Shown in pieces: positions 9,411 through 16,892 of a DNA stretch of 26,772 nucleotides. Each line of letters begins with the position of its first letter. Position 1 is the first letter of the stretch. Made by a program: the position numbers and the translations under genes. The stretch lies in NCBI GenBank assembly GCA_016840305.1, contig JAEOSP010000144.1, positions 1 through 26,772 of the forward strand, read 5' to 3'. The DNA comes from Candidatus Hodarchaeota archaeon. Its GTDB lineage: Archaea; Asgardarchaeota; Heimdallarchaeia; Hodarchaeales; Hodarchaeaceae. The notes under the pieces were generated by a model, which saw only the letters and a list, made by a program, of their open reading frames with translations, was not told the DNA's origin and did not search any database.

Positions 9411-9524
9411 GGTCAGTCACAGTCTTCCTACTAAGAAGGTATTTCTTGAGAAAGGAAATAGATTGTTACATCAACAGCAACATATTTTTTTTCCAATAGA
9501 ATGAGTGCTATGGTAAGTGGAAAA

Positions 9525-9562
9525 TATGAACTTCGAATGTTGTTCATATGCACAAGTTCATA
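9525..9562. repeat. Nested inverted repeat with three half-sites
   Basis: TATGAACTT at 9525-9533 is the exact reverse complement of AAGTTCATA at 9554-9562. A further GTTCATA at 9542-9548 can pair with the same left arm. The element lies in the 261-base spacer between the divergent MFS and small membrane protein genes. It may be an operator with three half-sites or an RNA structure with two exclusive pairings. Confidence 0.5.
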
Positions 9563-9619
9563 AGTTTACATTTTTCCAACTCGGAATTTTTTTATTTGGA
9601 TCTGAGCATTTATAGGACG

Positions 9620-9650
9620 TGTGGTTTAAACAATCACAGGATCTTTATAA
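9620..9650 (+). promoter_or_regulatory. Promoter with dyad operator of the first small membrane protein gene
   Basis: TGTGGTT (9620-9626) and AATCACA (9632-9638) form a near-perfect dyad with one G-T mismatch. It is followed by GGATC and a TATA-like TTTATAA (9644-9650). The same arrangement precedes the second copy of the gene, with the right arm ending exactly 43 bases before the proposed start codon in both. Confidence 0.6.
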
Positions 9651-9680
9651 CTAAAAATAACGAAATTTAATGTGATTAAA

Positions 9681-10058
9681 TTGGCTGATTTGAAATTTAT
9701 AGGACGTATATTAGGTGTCATTGGTGGTCTTTTGATGGTTATCATTGGTATCATATATGCCGTCAACAATTTACTTGGTGATGTTGTATTCGCTCTTAAC
9801 CAATTTGGTGTCGATCTAGGTATGAATTTTGTGGGTGGTGCTGTTGTTGGTGATCTCCAATGGTTAGTTACTGCTGTACTTATGATTATTTGTGGAATTG
9901 TTGCTATTTACGGTTACCAACAGCTTGGTGGTAAAGGTAAAGGCGATTTACTAGTCTGGGGTATCATTTACATTGTAGTTGGTATTCTTGGCTTTGGTCT
10001 AGGTGGTCTCCTCGTTTTCATTGGTGGAATTGTCCTTTTAATTGATAATTTCCTTTAA
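9681..10058 (+). CDS. Small membrane protein, first of two tandem paralogs
   Basis: About 125 residues with four predicted membrane segments: roughly residues 6-27, 58-77, 91-108 and 109-122. Short loops carry DLQWL and GKGDLLVWG. I do not recognise a characterised family. It is closely similar over its whole length to the protein encoded at 10185-10565. A GTG at 9672 is in frame, but GTGAT at 9672-9676 is itself the complement of the 16S rRNA end, so the ribosome most likely starts at TTG 9681, four bases later. In the paralog the same position is ATG, which supports this choice. Glycine-rich membrane segments suggest tight helix packing. The function is unknown. Confidence 0.7.
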   Translation: MADLKFIGRILGVIGGLLMVIIGIIYAVNNLLGDVVFALNQFGVDLGMNFVGGAVVGDLQWLVTAVLMIICGIVAIYGYQQLGGKGKGDLLVWGIIYIVVGILGFGLGGLLVFIGGIVLLIDNFL

Positions 10059-10061
10059 TCT

Positions 10062-10081
10062 TCCACCTTTTCTCTTTTTTT
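10062..10081 (+). terminator. Pyrimidine-rich terminator
   Basis: A CCACC-containing pyrimidine tract ending in seven T follows the first small membrane protein gene by four bases. A closely similar tract follows its paralog, so the duplicated unit probably included the terminator. Confidence 0.5.
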
Positions 10082-10123
10082 AGCTCGGAAATTTTTTAAG
10101 TAAAGAAATTAATCTTCAGAAGA

Positions 10124-10155
10124 TGTGATTTTTTCGATCACAGGATCTTTTTAAT
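10124..10155 (+). promoter_or_regulatory. Promoter with dyad operator of the second small membrane protein gene
   Basis: TGTGAT (10124-10129) and ATCACA (10137-10142) form a perfect dyad, followed by GGATC and a TATA-like TTTTTAATA. The right arm ends 43 bases before the ATG, exactly as in the first copy, while the sequence between the arms differs. Confidence 0.6.
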
Positions 10156-10184
10156 AAAAAAAAACGAAATATAATGTGATTAAA

Positions 10185-10565
10185 ATGGCAGATTTGAAAT
10201 TTATAGGACGTATATTAGGTGCCATTGGTGGTATTTTGTTGGTCATTTTTGGCATCATTATGGCTATCAATGGTTTATTACCCGATTTGAATTTATCCCT
10301 TAATATAGGTGGTATTGATTTTGGTACGAATTTTGTAGGTGGTTTACTAGACCTAGGAGATCTTCAATGGCTATTTTTGGCAGCTATAATGATCATTTGT
10401 GGTCTTATTGCTCTTTATGGTTATAGAGAACTTTCTGGCAAAAGTAAGGGTGATTTACTTGTCTGGGGTATCATCTACATTGTTGTTGGTATCGTAGGCC
10501 TTGGCCTTGGTGGTCTCCTCGTTTTCATCGGTGGTATTGTCTTAGTTATTGATCATTTCATTTAA
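10185..10565 (+). CDS. Small membrane protein, second of two tandem paralogs
   Basis: About 126 residues, four predicted membrane segments, nearly colinear with the protein at 9681-10058. The N-terminus (ADLKFIGRILG) and the C-terminal third (KGDLLVWGIIYIVVGI) are almost unchanged. The loop after the first membrane segment has diverged (GLLPDLNLSLNIGGID here). ATG 10185 is preferred over the in-frame GTG 10176 because GTGAT just before it is the ribosome site. The gene has its own promoter and terminator, so the two copies are separate transcription units despite lying 126 bases apart. Divergence limited to the extracytoplasmic loop hints at different binding partners, but no function can be assigned. 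Confidence 0.72.
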   Translation: MADLKFIGRILGAIGGILLVIFGIIMAINGLLPDLNLSLNIGGIDFGTNFVGGLLDLGDLQWLFLAAIMIICGLIALYGYRELSGKSKGDLLVWGIIYIVVGIVGLGLGGLLVFIGGIVLVIDHFI

Positions 10566-10569
10566 TTTC

Positions 10570-10591
10570 CCACCTCTTTTTCTTTTTTTTT
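10570..10591 (+). terminator. Pyrimidine-rich terminator
   Basis: CCACC followed by T-rich sequence with a run of nine T, five bases after the second small membrane protein gene. It lies next to the end of the minus-strand fragment at 10595. Confidence 0.5.
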
Positions 10592-10594
10592 CTT

Positions 10595-10912
10595 CTAAGA
10601 TGACTTGATTCTCTTCTTCTTCAGTATCAATACAATGATGGTTATCGAAAATACTAATCCCTCCGTTGATTTGGTGCCTGTATTAGTGGTTGTGCTTTTT
10701 ATACTCGTTACAGTCGTTTGGATAGTTTCTTTTGGTATTATGTTATAACCCTGAATTAAACTAGTGATACTATTTCCTCTACTGTCATAAGTGTGTATTT
10801 TGTACGTAATGCTTCCTTCTGAATGGGCTGGAATTGTGCTTTCATATAGTTTCGATGTTTCATTCCAAGTACAAGTGGTTAAAACAGTAAACGAATAATC
10901 ATAGTTCCTCAA
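10595..10912 (-). pseudogene. C-terminal fragment of a surface protein
   Basis: The frame encodes 105 residues. Residues 5-50 look like the end of an Ig/fibronectin-type domain (IPAHSEGSITYKIHTYDSRGNS). A Thr/Ser-rich stalk follows at 63-83, then a hydrophobic stretch and KKKRIK, the usual order at the end of archaeal surface proteins. There is no signal peptide. The only upstream start is a TTG with no ribosome site, and a stop lies three codons earlier, so the N-terminus seems to be lost. I read it as the leftover of a larger secreted protein. A short real gene starting at TTG is the alternative. Confidence 0.5.
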
Positions 10913-10982
10913 ACCTAGTCACTATAAAAAAAGAAAGGGATAGTTGAATTGAAGGGAAAATTTATTCATACTAAATTAAACG

Positions 10983-11831
10983 ATGATTCCTATGGATATT
11001 ACTAATTTACTTAAAACTGGAATGCTGTTTGGAGTTTTAATTACAATATTCTATATCATTTCAGTTATATTTAATATTTCCCCAATGGTTTTTCTATTAT
11101 TTTCAGGATTATTTGTATTTTTCTCATATTGGTATTCTGATACTTTAGTTCTGAAAATGACAAGAGCCCAGATTATTGATGAACATGAGGCACCAGCTTT
11201 ATACAATCGTGTGCTGTTATTATCTCAATCTGCTGGGATTCCAACACCTCGAATTGCAATTGTAAGAAATCCCACACCTAATGCTTTTGCAACTGGTCGT
11301 TCTCCTGGAAAAGCCGTTGTTGCTGTTCATACAGGTCTTCTAGATATTTTATCTCCTGATGAACTCGATGGCGTCCTTGCTCATGAACTCAGTCATATTA
11401 AACACTGGGATACTCTTATTCAGACAGTTGCTGCTCTTTTTGCGACAGCTATCATGTTTGTTTCAAGAATGGCTATATGGTTTAGTTTTACTGACAGGGA
11501 AAACAATGTTAATCCGTTAGCATTATTAATTACTTGGATTGTTGCACCTATCGCTGCTATTCTTGTGCAAATGGCGATCTCACGAAGTCGTGAGTATGCT
11601 GCTGATAATGAATCTGCTAAAATTACAGGTAATCCTTTAGGGTTGGCCAATGCTCTTAAAAAGTTAGAAACTCATTCCAGATACTCAAGACAATCTCGTA
11701 ATAGCCCTCAACCTAGCCCTAGTCTAAGTCATATGTACATTGCAAACCCTCTCTCTTCAAAGAGTTTTGCTGGTATGTTTTCAACACATCCCCCAATCGC
11801 AGAGAGAATTTCTAGATTAGAAAGGATGTAA
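10983..11831 (+). CDS. htpX: HtpX-like membrane metalloprotease, M48 family
   Basis: A 282-residue zinc endopeptidase that degrades misfolded membrane proteins. Two N-terminal membrane segments (about 10-28 and 33-52) are followed by the catalytic domain. The zinc site is complete: H134 and H138 in HELSH with catalytic E135, and the third ligand E204 in SREYAADNESA. Further hydrophobic segments lie at about 145-163 and 175-196, between the motif and the third ligand, as in HtpX. The C-terminal STHPPIAERISRL block is also typical. Length is slightly short of the bacterial form. ATG 10983 and ATG 10992 are both possible starts, with no clear ribosome site. TATA-like sequences at 10922-10930 and 10961-10970 would give a short leader or a nearly leaderless transcript. 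Converges on the oxidoreductase gene that ends 31 bases away. Confidence 0.92.
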   Translation: MIPMDITNLLKTGMLFGVLITIFYIISVIFNISPMVFLLFSGLFVFFSYWYSDTLVLKMTRAQIIDEHEAPALYNRVLLLSQSAGIPTPRIAIVRNPTPNAFATGRSPGKAVVAVHTGLLDILSPDELDGVLAHELSHIKHWDTLIQTVAALFATAIMFVSRMAIWFSFTDRENNVNPLALLITWIVAPIAAILVQMAISRSREYAADNESAKITGNPLGLANALKKLETHSRYSRQSRNSPQPSPSLSHMYIANPLSSKSFAGMFSTHPPIAERISRLERM

Positions 11832-11862
11832 AAACTCCGAAAAGGAAGAGGGGAGAATTTTT

Positions 11863-13065
11863 TTACCCCTCAATTACTTCTTCTATGAATTCAAATGTAA
11901 TAGATCTTTTTTCCAATTCCTGAAGTAATTGATCAGCTGGAACAGCTGTTTCTGCGAATACAACACCAAGTGAAGAAATTTTCTTGTGCGCAATAAACTG
12001 CCCAATTATACTTGTGGGATAAGAAGTTGTTCTTGCCATGGCTGAATAGCCTGTTGTTTTGTTCATCAAATCGATTAATTGATACGTATGCTTGACAAGT
12101 TTACCTTTTATTATCCCTATAATAGTTATTCGTGACAATACAGCATCCGGTTGACTACGAGGGAGTTTTTTTGAAAGATAGTATTCAATTACTTCTCGTG
12201 GGGTTATTGTAGGGCGTTTTGGATATGGAGAGCTCGATAAGAAATCAAAATCCTTTAGGAACTTAAAGAATTGAAGATGGCCTGGAAATCGTATAGTTTT
12301 ATACGTAAGTTCCTCTATTTGATTTTCATATAGTTCTGGAAGTGAGGCTGATCCACCAGCGGTTTGAAAAGCCTCCAAATCTCCCCATGGTTCAGGAAAG
12401 GACAATATTTCCAATTCTGTAAGTGATGGAATGACCTGAATTTTTCTATTTCTAATAATCCGTGCGTCCTCAACATACTCATTTGTTAGTCCTCGAATTG
12501 CAAATACTTGTTGATATTTTAGTATTGTTTTTGGTTCTTGAGGAAGTCCTCCTACTCTCAAATGACATTCTTTTAAAGAATCAAACTTTCTCATTCCATA
12601 AGCTGCAATAATATTGATAAAGCCGGGAGCCAAACCTAAATCAGGAATAATTGTAACACCAGTTTTTACTGCTTCTTTCTCAAGGCTTCGCTGCTTTTGT
12701 ACAACAGTGGGATTTCCACCTAGGTCAACAAAACTACATCCTACGAGTATACATAATTTTGTCAACCAATAATTGTATTTATAATCTATTGCTCCAAAAA
12801 CAACTGAAATATTCTTTTCTGTTAATATTTGTCTCAGAATATGTGTTTCATGAGAATCTTTCAAACTTAAATCTAAAGAAAAAGTGTGAAATCGATCATC
12901 AAATGTACTGAATTTTTTCTTCTGCTTTTTATGCGCTTCCAAGCTCTTATCAAAGCCAAAAACCTGAGAAGAAGGATCATACGTCAATAAATCAAAGCAT
13001 ATTGCTGATCCCATCATTCCAAGTCCTAAAACTGCGTAATTTGGCATATGTAAGTGCTTCAACAT
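11863..13065 (-). CDS. Saccharopine dehydrogenase-like oxidoreductase
   Basis: A 400-residue NAD(P)-dependent enzyme of the saccharopine dehydrogenase / lysine 6-dehydrogenase group. The N-terminal Rossmann fold has G14, G16 and G19 in VLGLGMMGSA and a strand ending in D at about residue 39 (VFGFDKS). The segment PDLGLAPGFINI is diagnostic of the family and lies at the domain junction. The remainder forms the substrate domain. Residues 1-6 precede a second methionine, and MPNYAVLGLG is the more usual beginning for a Rossmann protein, so M7 (13047) could be the true start; neither has a ribosome site. Relatives act on lysine, saccharopine or carboxynorspermidine. No lysine or polyamine gene is adjacent, so the substrate is open. 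Confidence 0.82.
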   Translation of the reverse strand: MLKHLHMPNYAVLGLGMMGSAICFDLLTYDPSSQVFGFDKSLEAHKKQKKKFSTFDDRFHTFSLDLSLKDSHETHILRQILTEKNISVVFGAIDYKYNYWLTKLCILVGCSFVDLGGNPTVVQKQRSLEKEAVKTGVTIIPDLGLAPGFINIIAAYGMRKFDSLKECHLRVGGLPQEPKTILKYQQVFAIRGLTNEYVEDARIIRNRKIQVIPSLTELEILSFPEPWGDLEAFQTAGGSASLPELYENQIEELTYKTIRFPGHLQFFKFLKDFDFLSSSPYPKRPTITPREVIEYYLSKKLPRSQPDAVLSRITIIGIIKGKLVKHTYQLIDLMNKTTGYSAMARTTSYPTSIIGQFIAHKKISSLGVVFAETAVPADQLLQELEKRSITFEFIEEVIEG

Positions 13066-13144
13066 TTAGTATTTTAAGATGACACTAGCTGAAAAATCTG
13101 TCCTAGCTCCTGCTGAAATATAAGTATGTAAAAAAAACTTATTC

Positions 13145-13996
13145 CTATCGGATCTTACCATAACAGTGTGGACAAAAGAAAGCTGACTTAGGCATCATTT
13201 TTCCGCAAAATTTACATGCAATAGTTTGACCGCTTATCGGAACTTCTTTTTTAACAATCGTTTTTTTCGTTTTTGATTTAGAGGAAGATTTTTTAGTCTT
13301 AATAGCCATTCGAGGTGTTTTTTCCAATTGTTTCTTTGAAGTACTCGAACCCCCCCATTGTAATGTTGGTTCCCAACCAGGTTTGATTGTAGGTTGTTTC
13401 CCTTTTGCCATTTTTCTGTAGTTGATGATGAACCCAGCTATCATAACAATTATACCTGCGAACCCGCTCAAACTCGGTAAAATTGTTGTAAAAAACATAA
13501 AATTAGCCTTTAGTTCTCTATATTCTAAAGTAAGATTACCAGTGTTAATATGATTAATATCACAGGATACTCTCAAATAAATTGAATACTTTCTCGCAGC
13601 ATACTTCCCATTCAATGAATAAGTTATGGATCTTGTAATTTCACTTTCACCAGATTCTGAATTTAAAAAGTAAGTATTCTCAGTCCAGGGGATTTGACCG
13701 AGACCGGTACTGGAATCGGAATAAAGTAACATAGTTTTTGCTGTCAATTGACCATTCTCACATTTTAAACCATATATTGCTGAAAGATAGGTTGTAAATG
13801 GGTGTATTGGGTTATTTACCTCTCCCAATAAGATATCAACATATGTACCATTACTTGGAATCGGAACTAACTCACTTGATTTACCATACGTTCCTGTAGC
13901 GAAAGGAATCGGAACTTGAAGAACATTTATCATAATCGTTAATGATATACTAAGAATTAATAATACTCCTCCCAATTTAGTATACTTTGAAACCAT
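13145..13996 (-). CDS. Membrane protein with extracytoplasmic domain and C-terminal zinc ribbon
   Basis: A 283-residue protein that I do not recognise as a named family. One hydrophobic segment lies at 8-27, a 140-residue region with beta-like character and several NxS/T sites follows, and a second membrane segment lies at about 170-190. The cytoplasmic part is very basic and Ser/Lys-rich (about 215-250), then ends in a zinc ribbon with C261, C264, C275 and C278 (CKFCGK and CPHCYG). The topology puts the zinc ribbon in the cytoplasm and the large domain outside, which would suit a sensor or an anchor. It is transcribed from a strong TATA box so close that the mRNA is probably leaderless. The neighbouring oxidoreductase on the same strand is about 80 bases downstream and may share the transcript. 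Confidence 0.75.
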   Translation of the reverse strand: MVSKYTKLGGVLLILSISLTIMINVLQVPIPFATGTYGKSSELVPIPSNGTYVDILLGEVNNPIHPFTTYLSAIYGLKCENGQLTAKTMLLYSDSSTGLGQIPWTENTYFLNSESGESEITRSITYSLNGKYAARKYSIYLRVSCDINHINTGNLTLEYRELKANFMFFTTILPSLSGFAGIIVMIAGFIINYRKMAKGKQPTIKPGWEPTLQWGGSSTSKKQLEKTPRMAIKTKKSSSKSKTKKTIVKKEVPISGQTIACKFCGKMMPKSAFFCPHCYGKIR

Positions 13997-14008
13997 TCAG
14001 TGTCCCTC

Positions 14009-14018
14009 TTATATATAA
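14009..14018 (-). promoter_or_regulatory. TATA box of the zinc-ribbon membrane protein gene
   Basis: TTATATATAA, itself palindromic, lies about 17 bases (centre to start) before the ATG at 13996 on the minus strand. That is short for an archaeal promoter and implies a leaderless mRNA, or a start slightly inside the annotated frame. Confidence 0.6.
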
Positions 14019-14357
14019 ACCATTCATTGTAGATTTCAATAACAGACTTTTGATACCTTTTGAAATAGTTTTTAACGCGAGAGGAGGTTTCTTAAAGTTT
14101 TCTACTTTTAAATAAGAATCAATTAAAACTGATAATTTGAGAAAGAGAGATTAAAAATTCGTCAAATGAGTTTCCAAATAATTTGGTAATATATCTCTAA
14201 TAACCAAATAAGCTTAGTAACTAAATAGAGAATGAGTAATGGTTAGAGTTATATTTAGATGTATTAACTTGATTAAATAAACAAAACAAAAGATGTAAGT
14301 AATTTTACCTTCTCAATTCTTATGAAGACATTACCTCTTCACTTTACAAAAGAAAAC
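14019..14357. other. Gene-free spacer with a CCAAAT palindrome
   Basis: About 340 AT-rich bases between divergent genes, with no open frame of useful length. The notable item is CCAAATAATTTGG at 14174-14186, a perfect palindrome around one central base. A further CCAAAT follows at 14204-14209, so ATTTGGT (14181-14187) and ACCAAAT (14203-14209) form a second dyad. GAGAGGAGG near 14089-14097 resembles a ribosome site but has no frame behind it. Confidence 0.4.
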
Positions 14358-14366
14358 TCTATATAC
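14358..14366 (+). promoter_or_regulatory. TATA box of the beta-helix surface protein gene
   Basis: TCTATATAC lies such that transcription should begin near 14386-14390. That is downstream of the ATG at 14383 and therefore favours the start at 14431. Confidence 0.5.
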
Positions 14367-14430
14367 CTTATTGAAACTCTAGATGCAAATATGTGAATCG
14401 AGTCTAATCAAACTTACGGGAGTGATTCAG

Positions 14431-16827
14431 ATGCTTTGCTTGTGGATAAAAAACCTAAAAAAGGGACAAAACAATTTTAAAAGGGAAAAACTTTATTTTT
14501 TATTATTAATCGGGCTAATCAACCTTTCAGGATTTATGTGGGGACTTAAATCATTACATTCAGAGATAATTTTACCAAATAATATTAGCTCATCCAAGAA
14601 CCATGATTTGACTAGAAATATGTTTTCTAATGATCTTGAGGAACAATTTTTTCATACAAAACCAGATAATAGACGATCTTCTCTTAGTTTTTTTCGTTTC
14701 AGTATTGAAGAATTGCAAACATACAATGACTCCTCTCCAATTTTAATTAATGGTAATAATGATTTTGCTGTTCAAGCTAGCTTAAACAATTGGACAGGTG
14801 ATGGAAGTGTTGAGACACCATACCTCATTCATGGTTTGAACATAACTAAAAATAATGAAGATCTGATAAAAATTTACCATACTGATGTTCATTTTCAAAT
14901 TTCAAATTGTTTAGTGCAGAATGGTGTGAATGGAATCAGTTTTACAAATGTAACTCATGGGGTTATTAACAATACAATTACAAGTAATAATAGAGAATTG
15001 GGTATTAATGTATATAAATCTCGTAATTGTACAGTATCTAAGCATTTTTCCTTTAAAAATTCCTGGGGAGGAATTAGTATTAGCAGCTCAAATAACAGTG
15101 CTTTAATAGATATTAATAGTACCGAGGGTGGGAGTGGAATTAGTATGACCAATGTCAGGAATAGCATATTGCATAATATACATACATACTTGAACCCAGG
15201 AGCAGGCATCTATTTTAGTACGTCTGAGAACGCTAATTTTTCCACAATACTAGCTGAAAATAACGAAAATGGTGGAATTAATATTTACAACTCTAACAGT
15301 AGCTCATTTTTGGGAATCACAGCTACTAATAATTTTGGTGATGGAATATCGATCAGAAACTCTCATCAATGCAACTTATCAAGCTTTTCTTCCCTTAATA
15401 ATTCTGGTGATGGAATATTGATTAGTAATTCTCATCAATGCTACTTATCAAGTATTACCTCTAATAATAATTCTTGGTATGGAGTGAAAATAGAATCTAC
15501 AGATGAAACCTCTTTTAAATCAGGTGAAATTTGCAACAACAGCGATTCAGGCTTTTATTTATTTGATTCTCATCATGTTGATTTTGCGGATATTATCATT
15601 CTCAATAATAGTGGGAGTGGTCTGGATGTTTCATCAATGGTAAACGGCTCTTTCATTGATATTACCATGGGTAATATTGGAACTGGTTTTGATGGAAACA
15701 ATATTGAAGGTCTAATTATCTCAAATTGCTCAATATATAATTTTGAGGGCCATGGGATAGCTTTGGATTCTACTCACAATAGCATCATTACTGATAATTT
15801 CATTATGGATAATACAGATAAATATGATGGTAACGATTATGGTATTCTTACACAGAACTCTTATAATTGTACAATTTCAAACAATATCATCTCTAGAGCT
15901 GGTAGAGGGGGTATAGAGATTGAAAATTGTAATAAAACGGTGATTACGTTCAATGCAATTCAGAAAAATAGAGAGTTTGGTATTAGGATTGAGCAGTCAT
16001 CATTCAGAAACACAATAGCAAACAACATCGTTTATGATAATTGCTATACTGCCATTGAAGGATATTCGTATCTTGACACTTTTGTTTCAGATAACGACAA
16101 AAATATCATTTCTGAAAACGATTTTATTGCGAATTCTCAAGCTGAAGGATCATATCAAAGTATGCAATACTATTCCCAAGCAGATCTCCGTGGGCCTACT
16201 TTTAATGTCCATCACAATTATTGGGATAATATAAACCCTTTAGATGAGGATGAGGATGGAATTGTAGATAATCCCTACAGTCTTTCAGAGCAGATGTGGG
16301 GAGAAGAAGAAATACACCTTTATGACGAATATCCACAAACTGAACCTACAAACCAACCTTGGATACATTACCTAACAACGCCAATTTTACTATATCCAAG
16401 AAGTATGCCTGAACCAGATCCTTATGAAGTAGAGATTGAATGGCAACAAACTAGGATTAATGGAACTATCCGAATGCTTTGGATTACACCTATTGACACT
16501 GAAAACCACGAAGTAACTTTTTCGGTTTATTATTCTTGTAATTATGGGGAAAACTGGACTGAGATAATATCTGGAATAGAAACATCCTATTATGATTGGG
16601 ATACAACCACAATATTAGATGGGGAAATAATACTCAGAGTTGAAGCTCTTTGTACTCACGGTGAATCTACGATGGATACTGATCAGCGAGAGATTCGTGT
16701 CGATAATAGTCCTCCTGTACTTACTGATCTTCAAGCATCGCCTTTCTCACCGATTTTCTATATTATGTCTGGATTGACGATTGCACCTGTATTAAAGAGG
16801 TTAAGAACTAATAAAAAAGATGTTTAA
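14431..16827 (+). CDS. NosD-like right-handed beta-helix surface protein
   Basis: About 798 residues. A basic N-terminus and a hydrophobic segment (LYFLLLIGLINLSGFMW) form a signal peptide or anchor. From about residue 120 to 560 the protein is made of short PbH1-type rungs rich in N, S and G, as in NosD and pectate-lyase-like proteins. The block NYW followed by DEDEDGIVDNPY closes the solenoid exactly as in NosD repeats and is likely to bind calcium. An Ig-like module follows and resembles the one near the C-terminus of the 1440-residue protein. The end has a weak hydrophobic segment and a basic tail (KRLRTNKK). The frame is also open from ATG 14383, but the ribosome site GGAGTGAT at 14419-14426 sits five bases before ATG 14431, and the TATA box position agrees. 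Probable role: cell-surface carbohydrate binding or envelope structure. Confidence 0.83.
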   Translation: MLCLWIKNLKKGQNNFKREKLYFLLLIGLINLSGFMWGLKSLHSEIILPNNISSSKNHDLTRNMFSNDLEEQFFHTKPDNRRSSLSFFRFSIEELQTYNDSSPILINGNNDFAVQASLNNWTGDGSVETPYLIHGLNITKNNEDLIKIYHTDVHFQISNCLVQNGVNGISFTNVTHGVINNTITSNNRELGINVYKSRNCTVSKHFSFKNSWGGISISSSNNSALIDINSTEGGSGISMTNVRNSILHNIHTYLNPGAGIYFSTSENANFSTILAENNENGGINIYNSNSSSFLGITATNNFGDGISIRNSHQCNLSSFSSLNNSGDGILISNSHQCYLSSITSNNNSWYGVKIESTDETSFKSGEICNNSDSGFYLFDSHHVDFADIIILNNSGSGLDVSSMVNGSFIDITMGNIGTGFDGNNIEGLIISNCSIYNFEGHGIALDSTHNSIITDNFIMDNTDKYDGNDYGILTQNSYNCTISNNIISRAGRGGIEIENCNKTVITFNAIQKNREFGIRIEQSSFRNTIANNIVYDNCYTAIEGYSYLDTFVSDNDKNIISENDFIANSQAEGSYQSMQYYSQADLRGPTFNVHHNYWDNINPLDEDEDGIVDNPYSLSEQMWGEEEIHLYDEYPQTEPTNQPWIHYLTTPILLYPRSMPEPDPYEVEIEWQQTRINGTIRMLWITPIDTENHEVTFSVYYSCNYGENWTEIISGIETSYYDWDTTTILDGEIILRVEALCTHGESTMDTDQREIRVDNSPPVLTDLQASPFSPIFYIMSGLTIAPVLKRLRTNKKDV
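15328..15465 (+). repeat. Duplicated beta-helix rung
   Basis: Two adjacent 69-base units (15328-15396 and 15397-15465) each encode 23 residues with the core GDGI..I.NSHQC.LSS. By hand count 56 of 69 bases match, far more than between other rungs of this protein. It looks like a recent single-rung duplication. Confidence 0.65.
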
Positions 16828-16852
16828 GTAAGAGAACTTCTTAAAGTCAAAT

Positions 16853-16862
16853 CCATATAAAA
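16853..16862 (+). promoter_or_regulatory. TATA box of the VOC protein gene
   Basis: CCATATAAAA, about 30 bases before the ATG at 16893, predicts a leader of roughly ten bases, so this gene probably has its own promoter and is not simply read through from the surface protein gene. Confidence 0.45.
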
Positions 16863-16892
16863 ATTCTGTATTTCTGAAGGGTGTGCTAAAAT

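Noticed and set aside
13997..14430. Missing gene in the long AT-rich spacer
   Set aside because: All six frames are broken by frequent stops. A ribosome-site-like GAGGAGG at about 14091 has no open frame behind it.
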